8,190 bases of DNA, from NCBI GenBank assembly GCA_947462525.1, contig CANHPK010000055.1, forward strand, positions 1 to 8,190, read 5' to 3'. This document shows, one piece after another, positions 1 to 6,241 of the stretch. Below the pieces are notes generated by a model. It had not been told where the DNA came from, ran no database searches, and saw nothing but the letters and a program-made list of their open reading frames with translations. The stretch is from Roseiflexaceae bacterium. GTDB taxonomy: Bacteria > Chloroflexota > Chloroflexia > Chloroflexales > Roseiflexaceae. A program made the position numbers and the translations under genes. How positions within the stretch are numbered: position 1 is the stretch's first letter; each line of letters begins with the position of its first letter.

Positions 1-90
1 CTTTCGTTTGGTTTGAGCACTTCAACGAAACCACAGAGTGACCTTTGTGTCAATCCGGCGAATTTACACCACGTCTAAAGACATTATCAT
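1..90. other. Non-coding flank, no supported feature
   Basis: I see no convincing gene here. Short open frames that begin near 38 and 45 run straight into the heptamer repeats at 91-141, have no ribosome binding site and encode repeat-derived peptides, so I do not call them. A weak inverted pair, TTTCGTT (2-8) and AACGAAA (24-30), could fold with a 15-nt loop, but it lacks a T-tract and is not called as a terminator. Confidence 0.5.
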
Positions 91-274
91 CAGTTATCAG
101 TTATCAGTTATCAGAGGGCAGAGGGCAGAGGGCAGAGGGCAGGATTCAGATTTCTCCCACACCACATGCAGTCATCTCCGTTCCCAGAGCAACTTCTCAC
201 GAGAACCAGCAACTTCAAATCCCTACTAACTGATACCTACTATCTACTATCTACTAACTGATAACTAACTAGTT
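91..274. repeat. Heptamer repeat island bounded by 12-bp inverted repeats
   Basis: This is a non-coding island made of several 7-bp tandem repeats. From the left it carries CAGTTAT x3 (91-111), GAGGGCA x4 (114-141), a less repetitive core, then CTACTAT x2 (237-250). CTACTAACTGATA occurs exactly twice, at 223-235 and 251-263. AGTTATCAGTTA at 92-103 (and again at 99-110) is the perfect reverse complement of TAACTGATAACT at 255-266, so the ends are inverted with respect to each other. The core has a 9-bp direct repeat AGCAACTTC (188-196, 208-216) flanking a TTCTC-AC-GAGAA dyad (194-205). The island ends two bases before the protease stop codon. Heptanucleotide tandem repeats of this style (STRR sequences) are known from cyanobacteria. 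A non-autonomous, MITE-like element is possible, but no target-site duplication was identified. Confidence 0.7.
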
Positions 275-275
275 C

Positions 276-1499
276 TCATCTTCCCAACGCGACATAGCTC
301 GATTCGATGCCCAATGTTTCTTCTGTACTGAGGGCAAATGTCACATAGTGGTCATAATCAGGACTTTTTGCGCCTTGCAACGCAACGCCGTTTTCACGCA
401 TTATGATACGGTCATTTACCACTACCACCACACCCAACTCCATATCATAGTGCGCTGCGGTCAACGCCGCCATGAACATACCATCGCTGTCGGTAGTTGT
501 ACGCACGAGTGCGGCATCGACGTCGTCCTCTGAGAGGTCATTGACGTCGTACTCGGGAGCAAAGAAGTATACCGTTGCATCCTCGAGACTAAACGACCGA
601 CTGTTGCGTGGGAACACTGATAGTCGCCCCTGTACCCATGCAGTGGGGTACTGACGAACTTCGCGCTGCAACGCAACAGGAGGGGCATCGTCGCAGCCGG
701 GTTTCGGATTCTTCAACGCATCATCGATAATGCTGGTTGCTTCGTTCACCGCAACTGCATAGTTCATTTGGCCGGGGGAATCCATTTGGTCTGGTTGACC
801 CCAGAACGGAACGCCGATCAACTCATTTTTGCTATTGACGAGTGCGCCACCAGAATTCCCGTGACCAATGATTGCAGTAATCTTGATGGCAGCGTGTGGA
901 CCATTGACGGTGGCATCACCGTTGCCAAATTTCACCAAACCTGCGATTTTGCCATCGGTGACAGTCAATGTCGATCCGCCAAACGCGGGATAGCCGACCG
1001 CACGCACCGCGTCCTCAATTGCAGGACTCCCCGCTTGTATCGTCATTGCCGGTAGATTGAGACATTCAGTGGGCGATGCACCGGTTTTGGTGCGCACAAT
1101 CTGCAGCACCGCCAAATCGGCATCTGCCTTGGTCGCCACAACCTGGGCATAATACTTGAACTCCGGCGGTGACCCATAGCTCGAGGTCATGTGTACCTCG
1201 AGCATTTTGTCGGGATTGCTGAATTCTTTGGTCTGCGTATCTGCCACACAATGAAAATTGGTCAGGATGATTCCTTGTGGGTCGATGATGGAGCCTGTGC
1301 ACGATCCACTATAGAGATACTGATCATCCAAAATACCCAACTTCACCACACTCGGGGCAATATCGGTCACCGACGCAAAATCGCCGGTTGCATAGGGGAG
1401 CTCGGCTTCTGTCGTTGCACAGCCTGCCAGCGTTATCAATATGACCAGTGGCAGCAGCAGCCTGCGCACCATGTGATTAGCGGTTTGTCGTGTAGCCAT
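276..1499 (-). CDS. Trypsin/HtrA-like serine protease, predicted lipoprotein, with Ig-like C-terminal domain
   Basis: Predicted secreted, lipid-anchored serine endopeptidase of the trypsin/HtrA (S1) fold, 407 aa. Residues 10-26 are a basic-hydrophobic signal ending in lipobox LAGC, with Cys27 as the lipidated residue. The catalytic triad is readable: His83 in TNFHCV, Asp128 in ADADLAVL, and Ser216 in GHGNSGGAL. Cys67 (GSCTG) and Cys84, next to the catalytic His, match the trypsin disulfide that brackets the active-site His. There is no PDZ domain. Instead residues ~285-400 read as a carboxypeptidase-regulatory-like beta-sandwich (VQGRLSVF...DATVYFFAP...TTTDSDGMF). I chose the ATG at 1499 over one 21 nt upstream because GAGGAGGT (1512-1505) lies 5 nt before it. 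The gene overlaps the preceding hydrolase by 23 bp, suggesting translational coupling. Substrate unknown. No clear terminator follows it. Confidence 0.88.
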   Translation of the reverse strand: MATRQTANHMVRRLLLPLVILITLAGCATTEAELPYATGDFASVTDIAPSVVKLGILDDQYLYSGSCTGSIIDPQGIILTNFHCVADTQTKEFSNPDKMLEVHMTSSYGSPPEFKYYAQVVATKADADLAVLQIVRTKTGASPTECLNLPAMTIQAGSPAIEDAVRAVGYPAFGGSTLTVTDGKIAGLVKFGNGDATVNGPHAAIKITAIIGHGNSGGALVNSKNELIGVPFWGQPDQMDSPGQMNYAVAVNEATSIIDDALKNPKPGCDDAPPVALQREVRQYPTAWVQGRLSVFPRNSRSFSLEDATVYFFAPEYDVNDLSEDDVDAALVRTTTDSDGMFMAALTAAHYDMELGVVVVVNDRIIMRENGVALQGAKSPDYDHYVTFALSTEETLGIESSYVALGR

Positions 1500-2547
1500 C
1501 GAGCACCTCCTCAAACCCATCTTCTGCCTGCCACAATGCGCTACTCACCTGGGCACTGATTGCGTGGTGCCGTGCTGGGGTGCGCACAGGCCAGGTGCGA
1601 TTGCTCAGCAACGCCCAACAATATCCACGTACAGGCACAATCGCAACCACCGGCCCCGTAAACCCCGTGTGCGCTGCCGTTGCATCGACCGCCGCCCCCA
1701 TAAATGTGTCACGCGCGACCATCCACCCCAATCCACAACCCAACTGTCCCGCGGGACTCTGGTTCGTGACCGCCGTCTGCGCCAACGCGCGTGGGATCCC
1801 CCATGGCGACGTCCCGTTCAGGGTCGCGAGCCAGCCCTGCCCGAAGCGGATGGCGTCGCCGACTGGCCCAAAGAGCCCCGCATGCCCACTGACCCCACCC
1901 AACACGGCGGTGCTCTCGTCGTGGACGGTCCCATGCACCACGCCGCGGATCGGGTCGCGTTCGGTAGGCGGGATCTGCGTCCACAGGGTCATCGGCGGGT
2001 TGAACTGTGTCTGGAGCATCTGCGCCGGTTCAAGCACCAACACCCGTAACGCATCGGCCAATGCCTTGCCCGTGACCGCGCTGATGACCCGCCCCAGCAA
2101 CAACGAGTTCACGTTGGCATAGGCCACCTGCGTACCCGGTGGGTTGCTGGGGAGCGTGGCCAAAACCGTCTGCCACAACGCATCTGCACCCTGTTGCGCA
2201 GCCGTCGACAAGCGCACATCGAGGCCCGCGGTATGGGTCAACAGATGCGCAATCGTCACCGCTGTCGCCCGGGTCGGCACAAACCTGGCAACGGGATCTT
2301 GCAGTGCCATACGCCCCGTGGCAATCAGTCGCAGTGCAGCAGTCGCACAGACGATTTTGGTGAGCGACGCCCAGTCATACAGGGTCTCGATGGTCACCGC
2401 AGGGGTGTGCGCGTCGTATTGGTGAAAGCCATAGGCGCGCTGTCGCATCGACCCATCGGGCATGCCCACGGCATGTACTGCACCAGGGAAGACCCCCTGC
2501 GCGACCCCGGCGTTCATCATCGTTGCTATCGCAGCACGAGCCATCAT
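1477..2547 (-). CDS. Beta-lactamase-related serine hydrolase (class C / PBP-like fold)
   Basis: Serine hydrolase of the beta-lactamase/penicillin-binding family (PF00144 type), 356 aa, usual family length. The three active-site motifs are visible: Ser61-x-x-Lys64 (SLTK, in WASLTK), Tyr143-Ala-Asn145 (YAN), and His293-Thr-Gly (HTG, equivalent of KTG). Two further family signatures are LLTHTAGL near residue 102 and HDESTAVLGGVSGHAGLF near 209-226, the latter resembling AmpC-like peptidoglycan-recycling amidases and esterases of the YbbE/EstB kind. There is no signal peptide, so a cytoplasmic location is inferred. The ATG at 2547 overlaps the TGA of the upstream gene as ATGA, the classic coupling arrangement; a GTG at 2583 is possible but would overlap by 40 bp. 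Substrate cannot be read from sequence: amidase, esterase or D-amino-acid peptidase are all possible. It should not be annotated as antibiotic resistance. Confidence 0.87.
   Translation of the reverse strand: MMARAAIATMMNAGVAQGVFPGAVHAVGMPDGSMRQRAYGFHQYDAHTPAVTIETLYDWASLTKIVCATAALRLIATGRMALQDPVARFVPTRATAVTIAHLLTHTAGLDVRLSTAAQQGADALWQTVLATLPSNPPGTQVAYANVNSLLLGRVISAVTGKALADALRVLVLEPAQMLQTQFNPPMTLWTQIPPTERDPIRGVVHGTVHDESTAVLGGVSGHAGLFGPVGDAIRFGQGWLATLNGTSPWGIPRALAQTAVTNQSPAGQLGCGLGWMVARDTFMGAAVDATAAHTGFTGPVVAIVPVRGYCWALLSNRTWPVRTPARHHAISAQVSSALWQAEDGFEEVLDGYTTNR
1505..1512 (-). promoter_or_regulatory. Strong ribosome binding site deciding the protease start
   Basis: On the minus strand GAGGAGGT is followed by GCTCG and then ATG at 1499. 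It lies inside the last codons of the upstream hydrolase gene (encoding Glu-Glu-Val). This fixes the protease start at 1499 rather than 1520 and supports coupled translation of the two genes. Confidence 0.8.
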
Positions 2548-4175
2548 GGCGTCGGCGCACACGCCGGTCGCGCCGTCAACCACCCACCGGCACTGACATT
2601 CACCCCGTTTGCCTCACCGGTACCGGTCGGGTTGTTTTTGGGGTGGTACGGCCCCGTGGCGGCATTCCACCAATTGGTGCGCGCGTCCAAACCGACATTA
2701 CTGACGACGACACGCGGTGGCCCGTACACCACACGGTGCCCCGAAAAGACACTCTGGCGCACGGTCACACCAATCCCGGGCACCGATGGACCGGCGCTGT
2801 CGATACGCAAGGCGGTATCACCGCCGTGGAAGGTCGTGCACTGGACTGCTCCCGTAATCGTCCCACCGTTCAGCAAGACCACATTGGTCCCGCTCGTCCC
2901 GACCAGATTTGCGCCGGTCATGTCGAACTGGAGCTGCGACAGTGCACCCGTCTGGTCGACTGCTATCTGCGTGCCGCTGCCACCGCTGTTGGGACCTATT
3001 CGGCTCGCCTCGACCAAGATGCTGCCGTTTGCCGTGTAGGTCGTATCGATCATCGCGCCAAAGGCGACATCGTTGTCCCGGAGCGTGCTTTTTTGGAGCG
3101 AAAACACTGCATCGGTGAGACGAATATGACCACGGTTGTTTTTGAGTTCACTATCTGCGATGCGCAGTGTCCCGATCTCGACCGACATCAACGTCCCCGC
3201 TGCGCCACCGTTGGTGATAACGCTATCATTGACCGTCATCACGCCGTCTTCGCGCACATACACCCCACCCCAAGGTTGCGCTGTCTCGTTTGCATTGGTC
3301 AAAGAGACGGGCTGCGCCTTGGTGCCGTTCAAACGGAAGGTACCATCGACATATATCGACACACCGGCCGACATTTTGATGGTTGTATTGGGCTCGACGA
3401 TGAGTTGTGAACCAGCAGGAATCAATATATCTTTGGTAACCGCGCGCAACCCGCTCCACGATACCGAGCCGCTGACGACATCAAACGGCGGAACCGTGGC
3501 AGTCGGTACGACCGTCGGCTCGGCAGTTGCATCTACAATGACTTGTTCTGTCGCAAAGACCTCAGGCGTCGCCGTCGCGGCATCAAACATCGGATCTGGG
3601 ATCGGTGTGGGTTCAGCGAATGATTCGTCCGGAGTAGCCTTCGCATCAGGATACCCATAATCAGGCGTCGGATTATAGTCTAGGTCAGCGGGTATTGTTG
3701 CTTCGGTGTTATCGGGTGGTGGGATAACTTCGGTCGCCCATACTTCCTGAGTCGGTTCGATGTATTCCATCGTTGCGGTGGGGACTTCTTCTGCTTCTTC
3801 GAGCGGGGCTTCGTCTTCGTAGCCTGCGGGGGTCAACAATAAATAATCGGTGCTAATCCGCGGTCGTTTGCCGATAGATGTCGCCGTCGGCGCTGGATTT
3901 GCCGATTGATCGGTACCTTCTGCAGGCACATCACCTTCGGTCGTCGGTACAAGCGCTGCATTCCCCTCTGGAGTAGGCAACACCGTCCCTTCGGCAGGTG
4001 TCGGCAGCGGCGTACCCGCAGCAGCATCAGGCACCGCTGGTGTTGCAGTGCCGTCGGTTGTAGCAACAGTGGACGGTGCCCAATCAATCCCACGAATCCC
4101 AAAAAACGCAGCTGCAGCCAATACTGCAACCACGGCTCCTGCGAGCAATATTTTGTCGATGAGACTATCATTCAT
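2544..4175 (-). CDS. Membrane-anchored right-handed parallel beta-helix protein with Pro/Thr-rich stalk
   Basis: Predicted surface or extracytoplasmic protein, 543 aa, first gene of the minus-strand operon. Residues 8-28 form one hydrophobic segment (signal anchor or uncleaved signal peptide). Residues ~33-230 are a low-complexity Pro/Thr/Ala/Glu stalk with a notably acidic patch near 117-130 (GYEDEAPLEEAEE). Residues ~235-530 consist of short beta-strand repeats with Asn/Gly turns (WGGVYVREDG, DSVITNGG, DSELKNNRGH), ending in NWWNAATGPYHP (501-512), a motif I recognise as typical of right-handed parallel beta-helix proteins (pectate-lyase/NosD-like fold). No catalytic residues can be assigned, so binding, adhesion or polysaccharide modification are open. 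I chose ATG 4175 over GTG 4199 because the candidate TATAAT at 4205-4210 places transcription start beside the GTG; AAGG upstream of 4175 is a weak ribosome site. The TGA overlaps the next ATG. Confidence 0.8.
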   Translation of the reverse strand: MNDSLIDKILLAGAVVAVLAAAAFFGIRGIDWAPSTVATTDGTATPAVPDAAAGTPLPTPAEGTVLPTPEGNAALVPTTEGDVPAEGTDQSANPAPTATSIGKRPRISTDYLLLTPAGYEDEAPLEEAEEVPTATMEYIEPTQEVWATEVIPPPDNTEATIPADLDYNPTPDYGYPDAKATPDESFAEPTPIPDPMFDAATATPEVFATEQVIVDATAEPTVVPTATVPPFDVVSGSVSWSGLRAVTKDILIPAGSQLIVEPNTTIKMSAGVSIYVDGTFRLNGTKAQPVSLTNANETAQPWGGVYVREDGVMTVNDSVITNGGAAGTLMSVEIGTLRIADSELKNNRGHIRLTDAVFSLQKSTLRDNDVAFGAMIDTTYTANGSILVEASRIGPNSGGSGTQIAVDQTGALSQLQFDMTGANLVGTSGTNVVLLNGGTITGAVQCTTFHGGDTALRIDSAGPSVPGIGVTVRQSVFSGHRVVYGPPRVVVSNVGLDARTNWWNAATGPYHPKNNPTGTGEANGVNVSAGGWLTARPACAPTP

Positions 4176-4204
4176 CGCGCAAGCCTTTGCGTCAATCACA
4201 AAAA

Positions 4205-4210
4205 ATTATA
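4205..4210 (-). promoter_or_regulatory. Candidate -10 element of the minus-strand operon promoter
   Basis: A perfect TATAAT lies on the minus strand, 30 nt upstream of the beta-helix gene ATG, in an AT-rich pocket. No good -35 hexamer is present at 16-18 bp spacing (the best is GGCATA), so this promoter is either weak or activator-dependent. Predicted transcription starts near 4198. Confidence 0.5.
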
Positions 4211-4257
4211 ATACTGCTAGTGTACCATATGCCGTTTCTCCCCCTTTCTCGTACCTC

Positions 4258-4286
4258 TTGACAAAGTCGAACTTTTGTTCTAAAAT
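4258..4286 (+). promoter_or_regulatory. Sigma-70/SigA-type recA promoter
   Basis: TTGACA (4258-4263), a 17-bp spacer, and TAAAAT (4281-4286) make a consensus -35, ideal spacing and a one-mismatch -10. Predicted transcription starts at about 4293. The spacer contains a LexA-type box, so LexA binding would block polymerase directly. Confidence 0.88.
4268..4281. promoter_or_regulatory. LexA/SOS box in the recA promoter spacer
   Basis: CGAAC-TTTT-GTTCT contains the perfect palindrome GAAC-N4-GTTC (4269-4280). It matches the LexA (DinR) box known from Gram-positive bacteria, CGAAC-N4-GTTCG type, at all but the last base. It sits between the -35 and -10 and overlaps the first base of the -10, the expected geometry for a repressed SOS gene. 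It also lies about 60 bp upstream of the divergent operon's -10, so an effect on that operon is possible but unproven. Confidence 0.88.
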
Positions 4287-4355
4287 CCCCCTATGTCAGA
4301 CACCACCCTGACACGACCGTCCGCAAATACGAGAGCGCCCACGTGGCAGCCAAAC

Positions 4356-4360
4356 AGGAG
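4356..4360 (+). promoter_or_regulatory. Ribosome binding site deciding the recA start
   Basis: AGGAG followed by 7 nt and ATG at 4368. The upstream in-frame ATG at 4293 has no ribosome binding site and falls on the predicted transcription start, so 4368 is the preferred start. Confidence 0.8.
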
Positions 4361-4367
4361 CACGAGC

Positions 4368-5486
4368 ATGGCAAAAGCAACATCCGACAAAACAGCCGCA
4401 CAAGCCGCCCAGGCAGGCGCACTGGCCAACAGTTCCGAAAAGGAAAAAGCGTTGGCAACGGCAATGAGTCAAATAGATCGCAAATACGGCAAAGGGTCCA
4501 TCATGAAGATGGGCGAAGGCAGCAACAAACTGACCATTGACGTTATCCCAACGGGCTCTATCGCACTCGACATCGCCCTCGGTGCCGGTGGCGTTCCCCG
4601 TGGTCGTGTCGTCGAGATATATGGACCCGAGTCGAGCGGCAAAACCACCTTGGCGCAGCACATCGTCGCTGAAGCCCAACGCATGGGTGGCACTGCGGCA
4701 TTCATCGACGCCGAACATGCATTCGACCCCGCCTATGCAGCCCGTTGCGGTGTCAATATCGATGCATTGCTGGTGTCACAACCCGATTTCGGTGAGCAAG
4801 CCCTCGAAATCTGCGAAACACTGGTGCGTTCCAACGCGGTCGACGTCATCATCATCGACTCTGTGGCCGCACTCGTCCCCCGTGCCGAAATCGAAGGCGA
4901 TATGGGTGATTCACTACCCGGTTTGCAGGCCCGTCTGATGAGCCAAGCACTGCGTAAGTTATCTGGTGCAATCAGCAAATCCAAAACCGTGGTCATCTTC
5001 CTCAATCAGCTCCGTATGAAGATCGGCGTCATGTTCGGCTCGCCCGAGACAACCACCGGCGGTCAAGCGCTCAAATTCTACGCATCGGTCCGGCTCGACA
5101 TCCGCCGCATCGAGACCCTCAAGAGTGGCACTGATCCGATTGGTAGCCGCGTGCGGGTCAAAGTCGTCAAAAACAAAATCGCACCGCCGTTCCGCCAAGC
5201 CGAATTCGACATCATGGCCAACGAAGGCATCTCCCGCGCGGGATGCATCCTCGACATGGCGACCGAGATGGAGTTGGTCCGCAAGAGCGGTGCATGGTTC
5301 TATCTCGGCGAAGACCGGCTCGGTCAGGGCCGCGAGAACGCCAAGCAGTTCCTCGCCGAAAACCCACACCTTCTCGACGAAGTCGAACGCCAAATCAAGG
5401 CCACCGCGATGGACCGTGGCACCATGGGCGCTGCCAAGGTCGTCCCCACCGAAGAAGACGGCGATGCATTCTTCGAAGAAGAATAA
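4368..5486 (+). CDS. recA: RecA recombinase
   Basis: RecA, 372 aa, the DNA-dependent ATPase that forms filaments on single-stranded DNA, drives homologous strand exchange and triggers LexA self-cleavage in the SOS response. Signatures: N-terminal helix with KGSIMKMGE; Walker A GPESSGKT at 86-93; the FIDAEHAFD stretch at 112-120 carrying the catalytic Glu; Walker B VIIIDS at 160-165; loop 1 region EIEGDMGDS at 174-182; NQLR at 213-216; loop 2 FGSPETTTGG at 223-232; and an acidic C-terminal tail (TEEDGDAFFEEE). Length is normal and there is no intein. An in-frame upstream ATG at 4293 would add 25 residues rich in Thr, Arg and Pro with no family resemblance; the AGGAG before 4368 favours the shorter form. 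The last 23 bp overlap recX. Regulation is by the SOS box at 4268-4281. Confidence 0.98.
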   Translation: MAKATSDKTAAQAAQAGALANSSEKEKALATAMSQIDRKYGKGSIMKMGEGSNKLTIDVIPTGSIALDIALGAGGVPRGRVVEIYGPESSGKTTLAQHIVAEAQRMGGTAAFIDAEHAFDPAYAARCGVNIDALLVSQPDFGEQALEICETLVRSNAVDVIIIDSVAALVPRAEIEGDMGDSLPGLQARLMSQALRKLSGAISKSKTVVIFLNQLRMKIGVMFGSPETTTGGQALKFYASVRLDIRRIETLKSGTDPIGSRVRVKVVKNKIAPPFRQAEFDIMANEGISRAGCILDMATEMELVRKSGAWFYLGEDRLGQGRENAKQFLAENPHLLDEVERQIKATAMDRGTMGAAKVVPTEEDGDAFFEEE

Positions 5487-6177
5487 CCCCAACCCACGGC
5501 CAGGCGCGGTCACCGCGATCCGAGCTCAAGTACGCCAGAGCCAACGCGTGTCTATCGACATCGATGGCGAATTCGCAATCGGCGTATCGCTCGACACACT
5601 GGCTCACGAAGGTATCTTCGTGGGCCAGCACCTTGACCAGCAACACATTGATCGCCTCGTCGCGAGCGACAACTACGACCGTGCCAAACAATCGGCCCTG
5701 CGCCTGCTCGAAATACGGCCACGGAGCCTCCGTGAATTGACCGATCGTCTGCGCCAAAAAGCCTACGACACCACAACCATCAGCGCGGTCTGTGCACGCC
5801 TCACCGAGGCAGGGCTCATCGATGACCACGCCTTTGCGACCTATCTCGTCGAACAACGCCTCCGCACTGCGAGCCGCGGCAGCGGTGCTATTCAACGAGA
5901 CCTCTACAAACACGGCATCACCAAAGACGCCATCTCTACCCTCTCGCAACAGCACGATATCGGCACATCCGACGCCGATCATGCACTCCTGTATGCACGC
6001 AAGCTCGCCAATCGCCTGCGCGGCCTCGACAAAGCAACCTACACGCGGCGCCTCAGTGGAGTGTTGCTCCGGCGTGGCTACCCCATGAGCGCAGTCCGTG
6101 CCGCCATCCAGACATGCTGGGCAGAACGCACCGAGCACACCGAAGCACCACCCGATTCCGACCCCGAAGACCGCTGA
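5464..6177 (+). CDS. recX: RecX, regulator of RecA
   Basis: RecX-family protein, 237 aa, which binds the RecA filament and modulates (usually limits) its activity. The sequence shows the family pattern: an N-terminal beta part (ITAI-like VTAIRAQ, then VSIDIDGEFAIGVS at 29-42), followed by three tandem three-helix repeats. Key stretches are ALRLLEIRPRSLRELTDRL (78-96), ARLTEAGLIDDHAFATYLVE (111-130), GAIQRDLYKHGI (141-152) and RLSGVLLRRGYPMSAVRAAI (186-205). The chosen ATG at 5464 lies inside the 3' end of recA and gives a 23-bp overlap, with only a weak purine-rich GAAGAAGA upstream; this suggests translation coupled to recA and so co-expression under SOS control. The same frame is open further upstream only because it shadows recA. 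A later internal start would cut into the conserved N-terminal strand. Confidence 0.92.
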   Translation: MHSSKKNNPNPRPGAVTAIRAQVRQSQRVSIDIDGEFAIGVSLDTLAHEGIFVGQHLDQQHIDRLVASDNYDRAKQSALRLLEIRPRSLRELTDRLRQKAYDTTTISAVCARLTEAGLIDDHAFATYLVEQRLRTASRGSGAIQRDLYKHGITKDAISTLSQQHDIGTSDADHALLYARKLANRLRGLDKATYTRRLSGVLLRRGYPMSAVRAAIQTCWAERTEHTEAPPDSDPEDR

Positions 6178-6241
6178 CCGGTTTGCGTCCACCGCGAATC
6201 TCCGTCACAATAGACCTATACATCAATTGTTGGAGCGCATC
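6178..6241 (+). promoter_or_regulatory. Short intergenic region with weak promoter candidate and ribosome binding site
   Basis: This 64-bp gap separates recX from the metallo-hydrolase. TTGCGT (6183-6188) and CACAAT (6206-6211) are 17 bp apart and form a weak promoter candidate, so the gene may be read through from recA-recX, from its own start, or both. GGAG (6232-6235), 6 nt before the ATG, is a clear ribosome binding site. No terminator hairpin is visible after recX. Confidence 0.4.

Noticed and set aside
2..30. Inverted pair TTTCGTT / AACGAAA as a terminator
   Set aside because: AT-rich 7-bp stem with a 15-nt loop and no T-tract; too weak to call.
38..233. Two overlapping ~62-aa plus-strand open frames
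   Set aside because: They are translations of the heptamer repeats, lack ribosome sites and have no recognisable composition.
91..274. CRISPR array
   Set aside because: The repeats are contiguous 7-mers without regularly sized unique spacers, and there are no cas genes.
1477..2547. Annotation as an antibiotic-resistance beta-lactamase
   Set aside because: The protein lacks a signal peptide, has HTG instead of KTG, and carries signatures shared with amidases and esterases, so the fold does not establish resistance.
2194..3410. Long plus-strand open frames (281 and 295 aa) opposite the hydrolase and beta-helix genes
   Set aside because: They are antisense shadows. The minus-strand genes in the same place show clear family motifs, and these frames are rich in Arg, His and Cys without any motif.
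5125..5463. N-terminal extension of the recX frame inside recA
   Set aside because: The peptide is a frame-shifted recA translation with Ser/Arg/Lys-rich, non-family sequence; the RecX family begins after 5464.
5395..6192. 265-aa minus-strand open frame opposite recX
   Set aside because: Antisense shadow of a recognisable RecX; it has no independent signature.
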